A stretch of 64,000 nt of DNA from Phnomibacter ginsenosidimutans (GTDB lineage Bacteria; Bacteroidota; Bacteroidia; Chitinophagales; Chitinophagaceae). How positions within the stretch are numbered: the stretch's first letter is position 1; each line of letters opens with the position of its first letter. Where the stretch lies: NCBI RefSeq assembly GCF_009740285.1, contig NZ_CP046566.1:1604501-1668500 (forward strand), written 5' to 3'. The position numbers were made by a program, and so were the translations under genes. The notes beneath the pieces are model-generated. The model had not been told where the DNA came from and did not search any database. It saw only the letters and a list, made by a program, of their open reading frames with translations. This document shows positions 27,274 through 35,608 of this stretch, piece after piece.

Positions 27274-28623
27274 TCACATCTCCGGTACAATGCCCGTATA
27301 ATTCTGCGGTGTTATTTTCTTCAGTTCTTTTTTCAGTGTGGCACTCACTTTCAGCGAGTCGATAAATTGGTGCATGCTTTGCTTATTAATACCAGCGGCG
27401 CCACGGGTCAGTTCTTTCAGCGCCTCGTAGGGGTTGGGATAGTTTTCGCGGCGCAGCACGGTTTGAATGGCTTCTGCCACCACCGCCCAGTTATTTTCCA
27501 GGTCTTCCTGCATTTTCTTTTCATTCAGCACCAGTTTTTCCAGGCCTTTGTTGATGGCCGAAAGGGCAATCATGGTATGCGATACCGGCACACCAATATT
27601 GCGCAGCACGGTGCTGTCTGTAAGGTCGCGTTGCAGGCGGCTGATGGGCAGTTTGGCACTCAGGTGCTCCAGCAAACTGTTGGCAATGCCGAGGTTGCCT
27701 TCTGCATTTTCAAAATCAATGGGGTTCACTTTGTGCGGCATGGCGCTGCTGCCCACTTCACCCTTCTTGGTTTTTTGTTTGAAGTAATCCATGCTGATAT
27801 ACGTCCAGATATCACGGCACAAATCAATCAAGATATTGTTGATGCGTTTGATGGCATCGAAGTGAGCCGCCAAACTATCGTAGTGTTCAATTTGGGTGGT
27901 AAACTGCATGCGTTGCAGGCCCAGCACTTCATCTACAAAATGGTTGGCAAACGCTACCCAATCTGTTTTTGGATACGCAATATGATGCGCATTAAAATTG
28001 CCCGTAGCACCGCCAAACTTGGCTGCATAAGGAATGTAACTAAACAGCTGCACCTGATTGTCGATGCGTTCTACAAACACCATGATTTCCTTGCCCAGCC
28101 GGGTAGGGCTGGCCGGTTGGCCATGGGTGCGGGCCAGCAGCGGAATGTTTTTCCAGGTATTGGCCAACTCATGCAGTTTGGTTTGCAGGTTAATGATGGC
28201 GGGCAAAAACTCATATTCCATCGCATTCTTCCAGAGCAACGGAATAGCTGTATTGTTCACATCCTGACTGGTGAGGCCAAAGTGTACAAACTCTTTTGCT
28301 TCGGCACCGGCATCGGTGGTTTCCAGCTTTTGTTTGATGAAGTATTCCACGGCTTTTACATCGTGGTTGGTTGTTTTTTCAATCTCTTTAATGGCTTGCG
28401 CATCTTCCAGGCTGAAGTCTTCCAGCACTTTGCGCAGGGTAGCACGGGCCTTGGCACTTAGCTTAAAAAACTTCTTGTCTGCCAGCAGAAAAAAGTATTC
28501 CATTTCTACCAGCACCCGGTATTTAATGAGGGCGTATTCGCTAAAATATTCATCCAGCTGGCTCACCTGCCGGCGATAGCGGCCATCTACAGGAGAAATA
28601 GCCGTGAGTTGTTGTAAATCCAT
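27274..28623 (-). CDS. purB: Adenylosuccinate lyase
   Basis: 449-residue PurB of the fumarase/aspartase superfamily. It splits SAICAR to AICAR and adenylosuccinate to AMP in purine synthesis. The superfamily signature is GSSAMPHKVNPIDFENAEGN, and other conserved parts are FVHFGLTSQDVNNTA, ARTHGQPASPTRLGKE and RNIGVPVSHTMIALSA. The start ATG at 28623 (MDLQQLTAISPVDGRYRRQV) is the expected one. Length is standard. A terminator follows at 27199-27229. The 480 bases upstream hold only repeats. Confidence 0.97.
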   Translation of the reverse strand: MDLQQLTAISPVDGRYRRQVSQLDEYFSEYALIKYRVLVEMEYFFLLADKKFFKLSAKARATLRKVLEDFSLEDAQAIKEIEKTTNHDVKAVEYFIKQKLETTDAGAEAKEFVHFGLTSQDVNNTAIPLLWKNAMEYEFLPAIINLQTKLHELANTWKNIPLLARTHGQPASPTRLGKEIMVFVERIDNQVQLFSYIPYAAKFGGATGNFNAHHIAYPKTDWVAFANHFVDEVLGLQRMQFTTQIEHYDSLAAHFDAIKRINNILIDLCRDIWTYISMDYFKQKTKKGEVGSSAMPHKVNPIDFENAEGNLGIANSLLEHLSAKLPISRLQRDLTDSTVLRNIGVPVSHTMIALSAINKGLEKLVLNEKKMQEDLENNWAVVAEAIQTVLRRENYPNPYEALKELTRGAAGINKQSMHQFIDSLKVSATLKKELKKITPQNYTGIVPEM

Positions 28624-28655
28624 AGTTTGATTTGAAGAGCCGCGAAGATAGTTTT

Positions 28656-28785
28656 TAGTCGGGAGTCGGGGAGAAGTCGGAAAGTCTGAAAGACCGAAAG
28701 TCCGAAAGACGGAAAGTCAGAAAGTCCGAAGTCCGGAGACGGGAGAAGAGAAAGTCGTGCTGTCCGAAAGTCCGATAGTGCGGAG
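28656..28785. repeat. GAAAGTCC-type degenerate word repeat
   Basis: About 130 bases made of loose copies of the word GAAAGTCC/GAAAGACC/GAAGTCCG (for example AAAGACCGAAAGTCCGAAAG). A second block lies at 28855-28908. It is translatable by chance into Ser/Phe/Arg-rich peptides but is not a gene. Together with the palindromes at 28789-29130 it fills the 480-base gap between purB and prmC. Confidence 0.75.
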
Positions 28786-28788
28786 TTT

Positions 28789-28849
28789 CTCCCCTCCTTG
28801 GAGAGCCTGCCCCGCCACAAGCGGGGGGTGCCCTTTAGGGCGGGGTGGG
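28789..28849. repeat. GC-rich dyad repeat (CCCCGCC...GGGGTGGG)
   Basis: Contains CCTCCTTGGAG, CCCCGCCACAAGCGGGG and GCCCTTTAGGGC, three adjacent small dyads inside the GAAAGTCC repeat. This form resembles common interspersed palindromic repeats of Bacteroidota. Confidence 0.5.
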
Positions 28850-28854
28850 TTGTT

Positions 28855-28908
28855 AGTCGGAATGTTGTTAGACGGAAAGTCCGAAGTCCGAAAGACCGGA
28901 AGTCTGCC
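28855..28908. repeat. Second block of GAAAGTCC-type words
   Basis: Words such as GACGGAAAGTCCGAAGTCCG, continuing the first block on the other side of the GC-rich dyad repeat. Confidence 0.65.
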
Positions 28909-28937
28909 AGTAGCATTAAAACAACAAAAGCAAATAT

Positions 28938-28962
28938 TCCCCCTCTGGGGGCCAGGGGGCTG
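28938..28962. repeat. CCCCCTCTGGGGGCCAGGGGG dyad
   Basis: Short C/G dyad of the type that occurs widely between Bacteroidota genes. The rest of the gap to 29103 shows CGGGCTGTACGCTTGTACTC and other GC-rich dyads but no gene. Confidence 0.45.
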
Positions 28963-29103
28963 TCATCTACAAATCTCCCATCAGCAATTGTTCGGGCTGT
29001 ACGCTTGTACTCCTCGCCCCGCTAAGGCGTGGCTGTGGGGTACCGCTTCCATCCCGGAGCCCTTCAGCGGAAGTACATTAATCAGCTACAAAAATGACGC
29101 TTC

Positions 29104-29985
29104 TTAAGCTCCTCTCCCTGTAGGGAGAGGCGGGGGTGAGGGTTTCGCTTTCACCATTCGTTCATTCCCAAACATGTCTGTTTTCTGCACGGCCGTAAAG
29201 CCCTTTTCCTGCAAGGCTTTCAGCACTTGCTTCACATAATGCTGATGGCACTCGAAATACAAACTGCCGCTGGGTTGTAAGTGCGTTTTGGCAAAATCAG
29301 CAATGGCGTTGTAAAACAACAATGGATTGTTATCCGGTACAAACAAAGCCAGGTGTGGCTCCCAATCGGTTACGTTTTTATCGAGCTGCTCACTTTCCTG
29401 TTGCGGTATGTATGGCGGGTTCGAAACAATGATGTCGAATACCTGCGCCGGCCATTGTGCAGGTTCCAGTATGCTGGCTTGCAGCCACTGTACGGGTGTT
29501 TGCTGCGTGCTGGCATTTTGCTGTGCTATGGCCAATGCATTAGCACTCACATCCAAGCCAAAAACATTTGCAGCAGGCCAGTTCTTCTTCAGCGCAATGG
29601 GAATGCAACCACTACCGGTGCCAATATCCAAAATGCTGGCTTGGGTTCGCTTGGGTTGTTCTTCTTCCAGTATCCATTGCACCAGTTCTTCCGTTTCGGG
29701 GCGGGGTATGAGCACGGCGTTATTTACCATCAACTCCATATTGTAAAACCATGCTTTGCCCGTTACATATTGTATGGGTTGATGCTCCAGCAAAGCAGTT
29801 TGCATGGTTTGCCATTGCTGTTCCTTTTCGCTGCTTAAGGTAGCGGTTGCTTGCAAACGGCGTTCGCTGCTGCGCATGCCGGTCAGGTGCTCCATGGCCA
29901 TTTGGGTAATGGCACGGGCTTCCACACTGTCGTATATCTTTTCCAGTGAGCTGCACAATTGATGCTCTGCTTGATGAATGGTCAT
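29104..29985 (-). CDS. prmC: Release factor glutamine N5-methyltransferase (HemK/PrmC)
   Basis: 293-residue SAM methyltransferase that methylates the GGQ glutamine of release factors RF1 and RF2. Motif I is ILDIGTGSGCIPIALKKNW, the acidic residue follows in VFGLDVSANAL, and the catalytic NPPY motif is in IIVSNPPYIPQQE. The N-terminal helical domain starts at MTIHQAEHQL (29985). A longer frame up to 30066 exists, but its first 27 codons read through a word repeat and are not real. The last ten or so codons (PSPPPLPTGRGA) lie in a perfect palindrome, CCTCTCCCTGTAGGGAGAGG at 29111-29130, so the C-terminus appears to have been remodelled by repeat insertion. Confidence 0.93.
   Translation of the reverse strand: MTIHQAEHQLCSSLEKIYDSVEARAITQMAMEHLTGMRSSERRLQATATLSSEKEQQWQTMQTALLEHQPIQYVTGKAWFYNMELMVNNAVLIPRPETEELVQWILEEEQPKRTQASILDIGTGSGCIPIALKKNWPAANVFGLDVSANALAIAQQNASTQQTPVQWLQASILEPAQWPAQVFDIIVSNPPYIPQQESEQLDKNVTDWEPHLALFVPDNNPLLFYNAIADFAKTHLQPSGSLYFECHQHYVKQVLKALQEKGFTAVQKTDMFGNERMVKAKPSPPPLPTGRGA
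29111..29130. repeat. CCTCTCCCTGTAGGGAGAGG palindrome at the 3' end of prmC
   Basis: Nine-bp stem with a two-base loop. It lies inside the last codons of prmC and continues as GCGGGGGTGAGGG. It could also serve as a terminator, but no T-run follows on the minus strand. Confidence 0.7.
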
Positions 29986-29989
29986 GCTG

Positions 29990-30050
29990 CAAAGAAAGCA
30001 TAAAGCAGAAGGCCAAAAGCAAAAGGCTGAAGGCAGAACGCAGAACGCCA
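29990..30050. repeat. GGCTGAAGGC/GCAGAACGC word repeat upstream of prmC
   Basis: Loose copies such as AGCAAAAGGCTGAAGGCAGA and ACGCAGAACGCC. It reads as a false N-terminal extension of prmC (ALCFL/PSAFCF words). Confidence 0.6.
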
Positions 30051-30190
30051 TTATTGCCGAAGGCAATTATCTCTGAGGCCTCCAAAGCTCTGTGCGAAAA
30101 AAACTCCAACGCAATCATCATAAAGAAATTCGCTTATGGCTTATTAGGTAAACCTCAACCAAAAACCAAAAACACCAATCGGTTACTCTT

Positions 30191-30198
30191 TACCTTTG
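30191..30198 (+). promoter_or_regulatory. -7 promoter box for ribD
   Basis: TACCTTTG, ending 7 bases before the ATG at 30206, so the transcript would have almost no leader. Confidence 0.5.
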
Positions 30199-30205
30199 CG
30201 CCTTT

Positions 30206-31255
30206 ATGACCATCGACGAACAATACATGCAGCGCTGCTTGCAACTGGCCGCTTTAGGAGCGGGCCATGTTGCACCCAACCCTTTGGTGGGCGCCGTGCT
30301 GGTGCATGATGGTCGCATCATTGGCGAAGGGTATCACCAGCAATACGGGCAGCCACATGCCGAAGTGAATTGTCTGGCATCGGTGCAGCCGCAAGACCAA
30401 CAATTGATTGCAGAAAGTACCATGTACGTAAGCCTGGAACCCTGTGCTCATTTCGGTAAAACACCACCCTGCGCCGATCGGCTCATTACCGAAAAAGTAA
30501 AGCGGGTAGTGATTGCCTGCCGCGATAGTTATGCAGCAGTAGATGGCAAAGGCATAACGAAACTGCAAGCAGCTGGCATTGATGTTACATTGGGTGTGTT
30601 GGAAAAAGAAGCGTTGCAACTCAATCGTCGTTTCTTTACGTATCACCAGCAGCAGCGGCCATACATCCTATTGAAATGGGCTCAATCTGCCGACGGATAC
30701 ATTGGTGAAACAGAAAAGCAAGTTGCTATTTCTAATGCCATCAGCAACCGTCTGGTGCATCGCTGGCGTAGCGAGGAAGCAGCTATTATGGTGGGCACCA
30801 ACACAGCCATCATCGATAATCCAAAACTCAATAATCGCTACTGGTTCGGGCCTTCGCCGCTGCGGGTAGTGATAGACAAACAACTGCGCATTCCTGCCAC
30901 GCATCACTTACTGAAAGATGAGCAGCCCACATTCATTGTCAATTGTCTGTTGCAAAAAGTGCAAGGCAACAAGGAATGGATTCAGTTGAAAGATGACCAT
31001 CATTTTTTGCGACAGCTATTGCAGGCATTGCATAGCCGCGGCATACAAAGTGTATTGGTAGAAGGTGGCCGGCAATTGTTGCAATCATTGATAGATGCAC
31101 AATTGTGGGATGAGGCCCGCATCATCACGAATACTGCATTGCTGCTGGGCCATGGAGTGGCGGCGCCAACACTGAAGAATGCAACCCGAACTGATGCGTC
31201 ATTTCAACAAGAGAAGGACAGCATTCAGATTTTCTACCGACATACAACAGCATAG
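30206..31255 (+). CDS. ribD: Bifunctional riboflavin deaminase/reductase
   Basis: 349-residue RibD, which deaminates and then reduces the pyrimidine intermediate in riboflavin synthesis. The N-terminal deaminase has the zinc-site motifs PHAEVNCLASV and SLEPCAHFGKTPPCADRLI. The C-terminal reductase begins near residue 155 (PYILLKWAQSADGYIGE) and ends with the conserved VLVEGGRQLLQSLIDAQLWD. Length and order are standard. YigZ and an epimerase-like gene follow on the same strand with short gaps. RibF, the next step in flavin metabolism, is at 56557-57504. Confidence 0.97.
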   Translation: MTIDEQYMQRCLQLAALGAGHVAPNPLVGAVLVHDGRIIGEGYHQQYGQPHAEVNCLASVQPQDQQLIAESTMYVSLEPCAHFGKTPPCADRLITEKVKRVVIACRDSYAAVDGKGITKLQAAGIDVTLGVLEKEALQLNRRFFTYHQQQRPYILLKWAQSADGYIGETEKQVAISNAISNRLVHRWRSEEAAIMVGTNTAIIDNPKLNNRYWFGPSPLRVVIDKQLRIPATHHLLKDEQPTFIVNCLLQKVQGNKEWIQLKDDHHFLRQLLQALHSRGIQSVLVEGGRQLLQSLIDAQLWDEARIITNTALLLGHGVAAPTLKNATRTDASFQQEKDSIQIFYRHTTA

Positions 31256-31296
31256 CTTTTATTGGAGATACGCAAAAACAGGAACAGCAAACAAGC

Positions 31297-31905
31297 ATGA
31301 ACTTTTACTACAAAACAATTGCCAAAGAAGGCTTCGCAGAGTTTAAAGACAGGGGTAGCCGTTTTCTGGCTTATGCCTATCCCATAGAATCGGTAGATGA
31401 TTTCAAAGCCAAGTTGGCGGCGCTAAAAAAAGAACATCCCAAGGCTGTGCATCATTGCTTTGCATACCGCATTGGCTTAGACAATTTGCTGTTTCGGGTA
31501 AGTGACGATGGTGAACCATCCGGCTCTGCAGGCCGCCCCATATTGGGCCAGATAGACAGTAAAGGATTGACCAATGTAATGATTGTAGTGGTTCGATATT
31601 TTGGCGGCACGTTGTTGGGCGTTCCCGGTCTCATTAATGCGTACAAAACCGCGGCAGCACTGGCGTTGCAGGTAACGCCCGAAGTAGAAAAAGCCGTCGA
31701 AAAAAACTACCGCATTCATTGTACTTACGATTTGCTCAACGATGTTATGACGATTTTGAAACAGGTAGGTTGCAGCATTCATAACGTAGAACAATCTTTG
31801 TTTTGCGATGTGCATGCAGGTATTCCGCTCAACCGCCTGGATGCCGTGCTGCACAAAATCAAAGACATACACACCGTAGAAATCACAGAAGAAAAAACGA
31901 AATAA
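31297..31905 (+). CDS. YigZ family protein (IMPACT/UPF0029)
   Basis: 202-residue YigZ-type protein. Conserved blocks are KDRGSRFLAYAYPIE, the signature LFRVSDDGEPSGSAGRPIL and VVVRYFGGTLLGVPGLI, with a C-terminal ferredoxin-like half (LLNDVMTILKQVGCSI). The family is widespread and linked to translation or stress regulation, but the biochemical role is unsettled. The ATG at 31297 is the first in frame. It lies 41 bases after ribD and 9 bases before the reductase-like gene, so the three are probably one transcript. Confidence 0.92.
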   Translation: MNFYYKTIAKEGFAEFKDRGSRFLAYAYPIESVDDFKAKLAALKKEHPKAVHHCFAYRIGLDNLLFRVSDDGEPSGSAGRPILGQIDSKGLTNVMIVVVRYFGGTLLGVPGLINAYKTAAALALQVTPEVEKAVEKNYRIHCTYDLLNDVMTILKQVGCSIHNVEQSLFCDVHAGIPLNRLDAVLHKIKDIHTVEITEEKTK

Positions 31906-31914
31906 TTGTCGGGC

Positions 31915-32799
31915 ATGCGTATTCTCATTACAGGCGTTTCAGGTTTTGTAGGCAGGCATTTGGTCAACCGGTTGTTGCAACAAAATGAGTTTGTTGTTGC
32001 AGGTACAGGTCGTGCTGCAATTCGCCCCGAACATTTACCAGCGCCAGTGCAATACCTGCCGCTTGATTTGCTGAATCCCGTAGCTGTGCTCGATGTGGTT
32101 ACTGCTTTTCAACCAGACATCGTCATCCATAGTGCCGCCATGAGCAAGCCCAACGATTGCGAAGAGCAACAAACGCTTTGCTATGCGGTAAATGTGCAGG
32201 CTACGCAGCATGTAATTGATGCATGTACTGCTATCAACTGCCGCCTGCTTTTCATGAGCACCGACTTTGTGTTTGGCGACAACGGGCCCTTTACTGAAGA
32301 CGATGCGTACAATGCTGTCAACTATTATGGCCAATCAAAAGTGCTGGCAGAAGGCTTGGTGAAAAACTCCGGCTTGCTTTGGAGTATTGTAAGAACGGTG
32401 CTGGTGTATGGCCCGCAACTACCAGGGTTGAATCCCACTTTTCCGCAGTGGGTGTGGCGCAATTTGCAGGAAGGAAAAACGATACGTGTGTTTACCGATC
32501 AATATCGTACAGCCACTTATGTTGCGGATTTAACGGAAGGAATCGTAAGCATCATTGAACAAAAAGCTACGGGTGTGTATCACTTGTGTGGTGAAGAAAC
32601 CTTCACGCCATTTGACATTGCACAGCTGGTAGCAGCACATGGCGCATTTGATGCGCAACTGGTGCAACCCGTTACCAGAGCAGAGTTCGCTGAACCAGCA
32701 AGAAGACCCATTCGCAGCACCTTGCACATTGCAAAAGCAAAAAGCAAACTGGGTTATGCACCCCGTTCGCTTTCGCAGGTTTTACCATTACTGTTTTAA
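31915..32799 (+). CDS. NAD-dependent epimerase/dehydratase family protein (RmlD-like)
   Basis: 294-residue short-chain dehydrogenase/reductase of the extended type. The cofactor motif is ITGVSGFVGRH (GxxGxxG), and the active-site Tyr/Lys are in AVNYYGQSKVLAEG (YxxxK). Overall similarity is to RmlD-type dTDP-4-dehydrorhamnose reductases and related NAD(P) sugar epimerases (VHSAAMSKPNDCEEQ, TDFVFGDNGPF). A nucleotide-sugar or metabolite substrate is likely, but no sugar pathway genes surround it. The ATG at 31915 is preferred to a TTG at 31906. It ends 3 bases before the convergent ctlX stop. Confidence 0.88.
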   Translation: MRILITGVSGFVGRHLVNRLLQQNEFVVAGTGRAAIRPEHLPAPVQYLPLDLLNPVAVLDVVTAFQPDIVIHSAAMSKPNDCEEQQTLCYAVNVQATQHVIDACTAINCRLLFMSTDFVFGDNGPFTEDDAYNAVNYYGQSKVLAEGLVKNSGLLWSIVRTVLVYGPQLPGLNPTFPQWVWRNLQEGKTIRVFTDQYRTATYVADLTEGIVSIIEQKATGVYHLCGEETFTPFDIAQLVAAHGAFDAQLVQPVTRAEFAEPARRPIRSTLHIAKAKSKLGYAPRSLSQVLPLLF

Positions 32800-32802
32800 A
32801 AA

Positions 32803-33717
32803 TTATAACAGTGGCAAATGCACTTCTGCCATCATGCAGCGGGCACTACCACCACCGTTGGTTTCAATGGTTTGTAAAGAAGAATGCAGTATGCGGTTGT
32901 AGCTTTCCAACTGTTGGCGTTGTGCTTCGGTTAATGCTTCATGTGCTTGTGACGACATCACTAGTATTTTCTCACCCGCTGCATTGTGCACCTGCAACAT
33001 GTTGCCGGCAAAATGATTCATCTGCTCCCAGCTGATGGGGATGACTTTTTTGCCAGATGCTTCAATGGTTTTCACCACTTCGTTTTGTTCGAGGTGGTTT
33101 GTAATGCTATCAAGGCAAATGACTACATATTTGTCGGCCACACACATCATCACATTGGTGTGATATATGGGTTGATGATGTTGGTCTACGGCAGTAAAAA
33201 CAACGGGCTTGTATTGCAGCCTGTCGCAAAAATCTTGCAACACGCCACGGTCGGTGCGGGGGGCGAGGCAGGCATACGCAATGCGGTTTTCCCTGTCGAG
33301 TACCATGCTGCCTGTACCTTCTAAAAACAGTTGCTGTGCTTCATAACCTGTGATGTCTATTTGCTTAGTAACATTGAATTTTGTTGCAACAGTTTCCAGT
33401 ACATGTGGCTTTCTTTCCTGTCTTCTGTTTTCGGCAAACATAGGGTAGAGCACTACAGTGCCATCATCATGAAAAGACACCCAGTTATTGGGAAAGATAG
33501 AATCGGGTGTATGAGGTGTTTCGGTGTCTTGCACTACCGTTACATCCACACCGGCATGGCGCAGTTTTTCTACAAAAGCATCAAACTCTGCAATGGCTTG
33601 CTGTTGTACAAGTTGCTGGTCTGCATCCGCCACTTGAAATGCATTGTTGACGGCCGTTTCGGCATTGAAACCAAAACGCACCGGTCGTATCATCAGTAAA
33701 TGATTGGTTGTTTGCAT
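32803..33717 (-). CDS. Citrulline/arginine hydrolase family protein (CtlX type)
   Basis: 304-residue guanidino-group hydrolase/amidinotransferase fold protein, closest in pattern to CtlX, which acts in citrulline/arginine use in Bacteroidota. Conserved elements are PDSIFPNNWVSFHDDGT, the EGTGSMVLDR motif, YHTNVMMCVADKY with the catalytic His, and the terminal NGGGSARCMMAEVHLP that supplies the nucleophilic Cys. It ends 3 bases from the convergent reductase gene. Arginine deiminase lies upstream on the same strand. The two enzymes probably belong to one arginine/citrulline catabolic route. Confidence 0.9.
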   Translation of the reverse strand: MQTTNHLLMIRPVRFGFNAETAVNNAFQVADADQQLVQQQAIAEFDAFVEKLRHAGVDVTVVQDTETPHTPDSIFPNNWVSFHDDGTVVLYPMFAENRRQERKPHVLETVATKFNVTKQIDITGYEAQQLFLEGTGSMVLDRENRIAYACLAPRTDRGVLQDFCDRLQYKPVVFTAVDQHHQPIYHTNVMMCVADKYVVICLDSITNHLEQNEVVKTIEASGKKVIPISWEQMNHFAGNMLQVHNAAGEKILVMSSQAHEALTEAQRQQLESYNRILHSSLQTIETNGGGSARCMMAEVHLPLL

Positions 33718-33856
33718 CTAATACAATTTTTAGTTTGGGATTATTCGTTTTTGGTTCAGTAAGTGGTGCTTGCTGATTTAACATGTAGGATGTTCATGTA
33801 GTATACAATGCTTGCACAAAAAATCAGCTACAGAAAATGGAGATGATTGAACATGC

Positions 33857-33925
33857 GAACCACAAACGAAAAACCACAAACAACAAACCCCAATTCACAA
33901 ACCACAAACCAAAAACAACAAACAA
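33857..33925. repeat. CACAAAC-type word repeat between ctlX and arginine deiminase
   Basis: ACCACAAACGAAAAACCACA and further words of the CAAAC family fill the 210-base gap upstream of ctlX. The same vocabulary is found inside ubiD at 19161-19203. Confidence 0.7.
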
Positions 33926-33927
33926 TT

Positions 33928-35385
33928 TTAATCAATCTCATCCCTCAATAACGGCATGCTCATGCAATGGAAACCTCCACGGGCACGGCTGAGTTCTGCC
34001 GAAGGCATTAAGATGAATGTGTCTTTCAGTTGTTCGGGGCTGGTTTTGCCGGCTTCAAAATCTTGCAGCAAATCGGCTACATGCACCACGTTGAAACCCG
34101 CATGCTTAAAGGCGTCCACGGTTTTGTCGTTGCGGTCGTAGCCCAGCACCACACCTTCTTTTATGGCCAGCAGGTTGCAGCTATCCGTCCATTGCTCTCG
34201 GGCATCGTACGGAAATTCATTGTTGCCGCTGTAGATGAATTTTACTTTTTCCTTGCAGCCCAAATCGTTTTTGCTGATGTCTTCCAGCAAGGCTTCGAGG
34301 TTGTCGAAATACACAGGTTTGCCCAGCTGCTTGTGGTGAAATTGTATCAGCGAAATCTTTTCATCTTTCTTGGGGGCATTTTCCAATATGCGTTCTACGG
34401 GGTCTTCGTCCAAACGTTTCACTGCCTTTTTAGAAAAGTTGCCGAGCATCACCCACACGTTTCTTTTTACCTGCGTAAATACCGTGTCGATGTGCATGTA
34501 GTCCCGCTTTTTAGGAATGCGTACCACGGTTACTTTCTTCACCACTTTTTCTTCAAACAGCAGGTTGATGGCCTGGTGTGCTGCTTCCCAACTGGTGCGT
34601 TCGCTTACGCCAATCAGCAGGTGATCTTTGCTTACCACCATTACGTCGCCGCCTTCCAGTGTTACCTTTTTTTCGCCACCTTCTTTGGGGTTCAGAAAAT
34701 GATGATGCTTTTCTGGTATCTCTAAAATCTTGCTTTGAAAAGCGGCAAACAATGGATGATTGAAGAAAATGTATTTGGCCAGCAGTGCTTCACGGGTGCG
34801 GGCCTGCCGGGCAGGTTTGTTCAGCAATACATAGTCGTTAATAACGATGCCAATATCTCTGGTGAAAATGAAATTGGGAATGGGAGCGAAGAGCATTTCA
34901 TTGTCGTCGCTGGTACCGCTGATGAACAGCTTAGCTAACGCATCGGCATCAAGTTCCATCATGTGCATTTGCGTAGCGTAGGCCACGCCTTCCAATGCAC
35001 ATACAGAGGCCACGAGTTTAAGTTTTGTTTTCTGATCGTTCAAGATGTCGGCCAGCAGCCATTGCAGTTCAATCACCTTGTCACTTTTGAAAAAATCTTT
35101 GTGCCCGGGTTTGTAAAAGTTGCGTTTGCGCTGCGGCGCATCAATGGCGCTGAGCTTGCCTTTTACCTTTTCGGGGTCGAGAAAATAGAGCAGCACTTTG
35201 GTGTAATAGTCGTACTCTTTTCTGCGAATGGTGTCGAGGTGCACAATGTCTTCAAATAGCCAGTCTTGTGCTTTGGAGGGAACAACTTTGCCCAGTCCGC
35301 TATCGGGACTATGGACCAGTAAACGGCGCAATGTGCCAATTTCTGAGGTCACCATCAATTGTGGTGTCGTAGCTTTTTTAGCCAT
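33928..35385 (-). CDS. Arginine deiminase
   Basis: 485-residue arginine deiminase, hydrolysing arginine to citrulline and ammonia. The N-terminal SEIGTLRRLLVHSPDSGL and the FTRDIGIVIND block are family signatures, the catalytic His is in RDYMHIDTVFTQV, and the nucleophilic Cys is in RGGFHCMSMPLLRDE at the C-terminus. It is some 70 residues longer than classical ArcA enzymes, in keeping with Bacteroidota forms that contain internal insertions. The start MAKKATTPQL at 35385 is preferred to an upstream MFHEIHC. CtlX follows downstream after the repeat. Confidence 0.94.
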   Translation of the reverse strand: MAKKATTPQLMVTSEIGTLRRLLVHSPDSGLGKVVPSKAQDWLFEDIVHLDTIRRKEYDYYTKVLLYFLDPEKVKGKLSAIDAPQRKRNFYKPGHKDFFKSDKVIELQWLLADILNDQKTKLKLVASVCALEGVAYATQMHMMELDADALAKLFISGTSDDNEMLFAPIPNFIFTRDIGIVINDYVLLNKPARQARTREALLAKYIFFNHPLFAAFQSKILEIPEKHHHFLNPKEGGEKKVTLEGGDVMVVSKDHLLIGVSERTSWEAAHQAINLLFEEKVVKKVTVVRIPKKRDYMHIDTVFTQVKRNVWVMLGNFSKKAVKRLDEDPVERILENAPKKDEKISLIQFHHKQLGKPVYFDNLEALLEDISKNDLGCKEKVKFIYSGNNEFPYDAREQWTDSCNLLAIKEGVVLGYDRNDKTVDAFKHAGFNVVHVADLLQDFEAGKTSPEQLKDTFILMPSAELSRARGGFHCMSMPLLRDEID

Positions 35386-35608
35386 ACAATGGATTTCGTG
35401 AAACAATATCCACCTTTCCGTATCCGGTCTTTGGGAAAAAGGGCCATTCAGGGTAGAGCTGCCCGAAAGGAGGAGAACAGGGCAACAAGAATAGCAGGCG
35501 ACCGGAGGGCTAAATTAGGGATTTGGGCATTCGGAAGAAAGGAAATTTGAAAAGGAGGGAATGCCCGGCATGTATGAGTAAAGGTTCATTCCTCCGTCTT
35601 CGTATCCG

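Noticed and set aside
28656-28908. CRISPR array
   Set aside because: The repeat units are short, inexact and irregularly spaced, and no spacers or cas genes are present.
28587-28916. 109-codon open frame on the minus strand (DFRSFGLRTFRLTTFRLTT-type peptide)
   Set aside because: It is the translation of the GAAAGTCC word repeat and dyad repeats; composition is low complexity and it has no homology pattern.
29985-30066. N-terminal extension of PrmC (27 codons)
   Set aside because: The extra codons translate the AAGGCTGAAGGC repeat; the family start is the Met at 29985.
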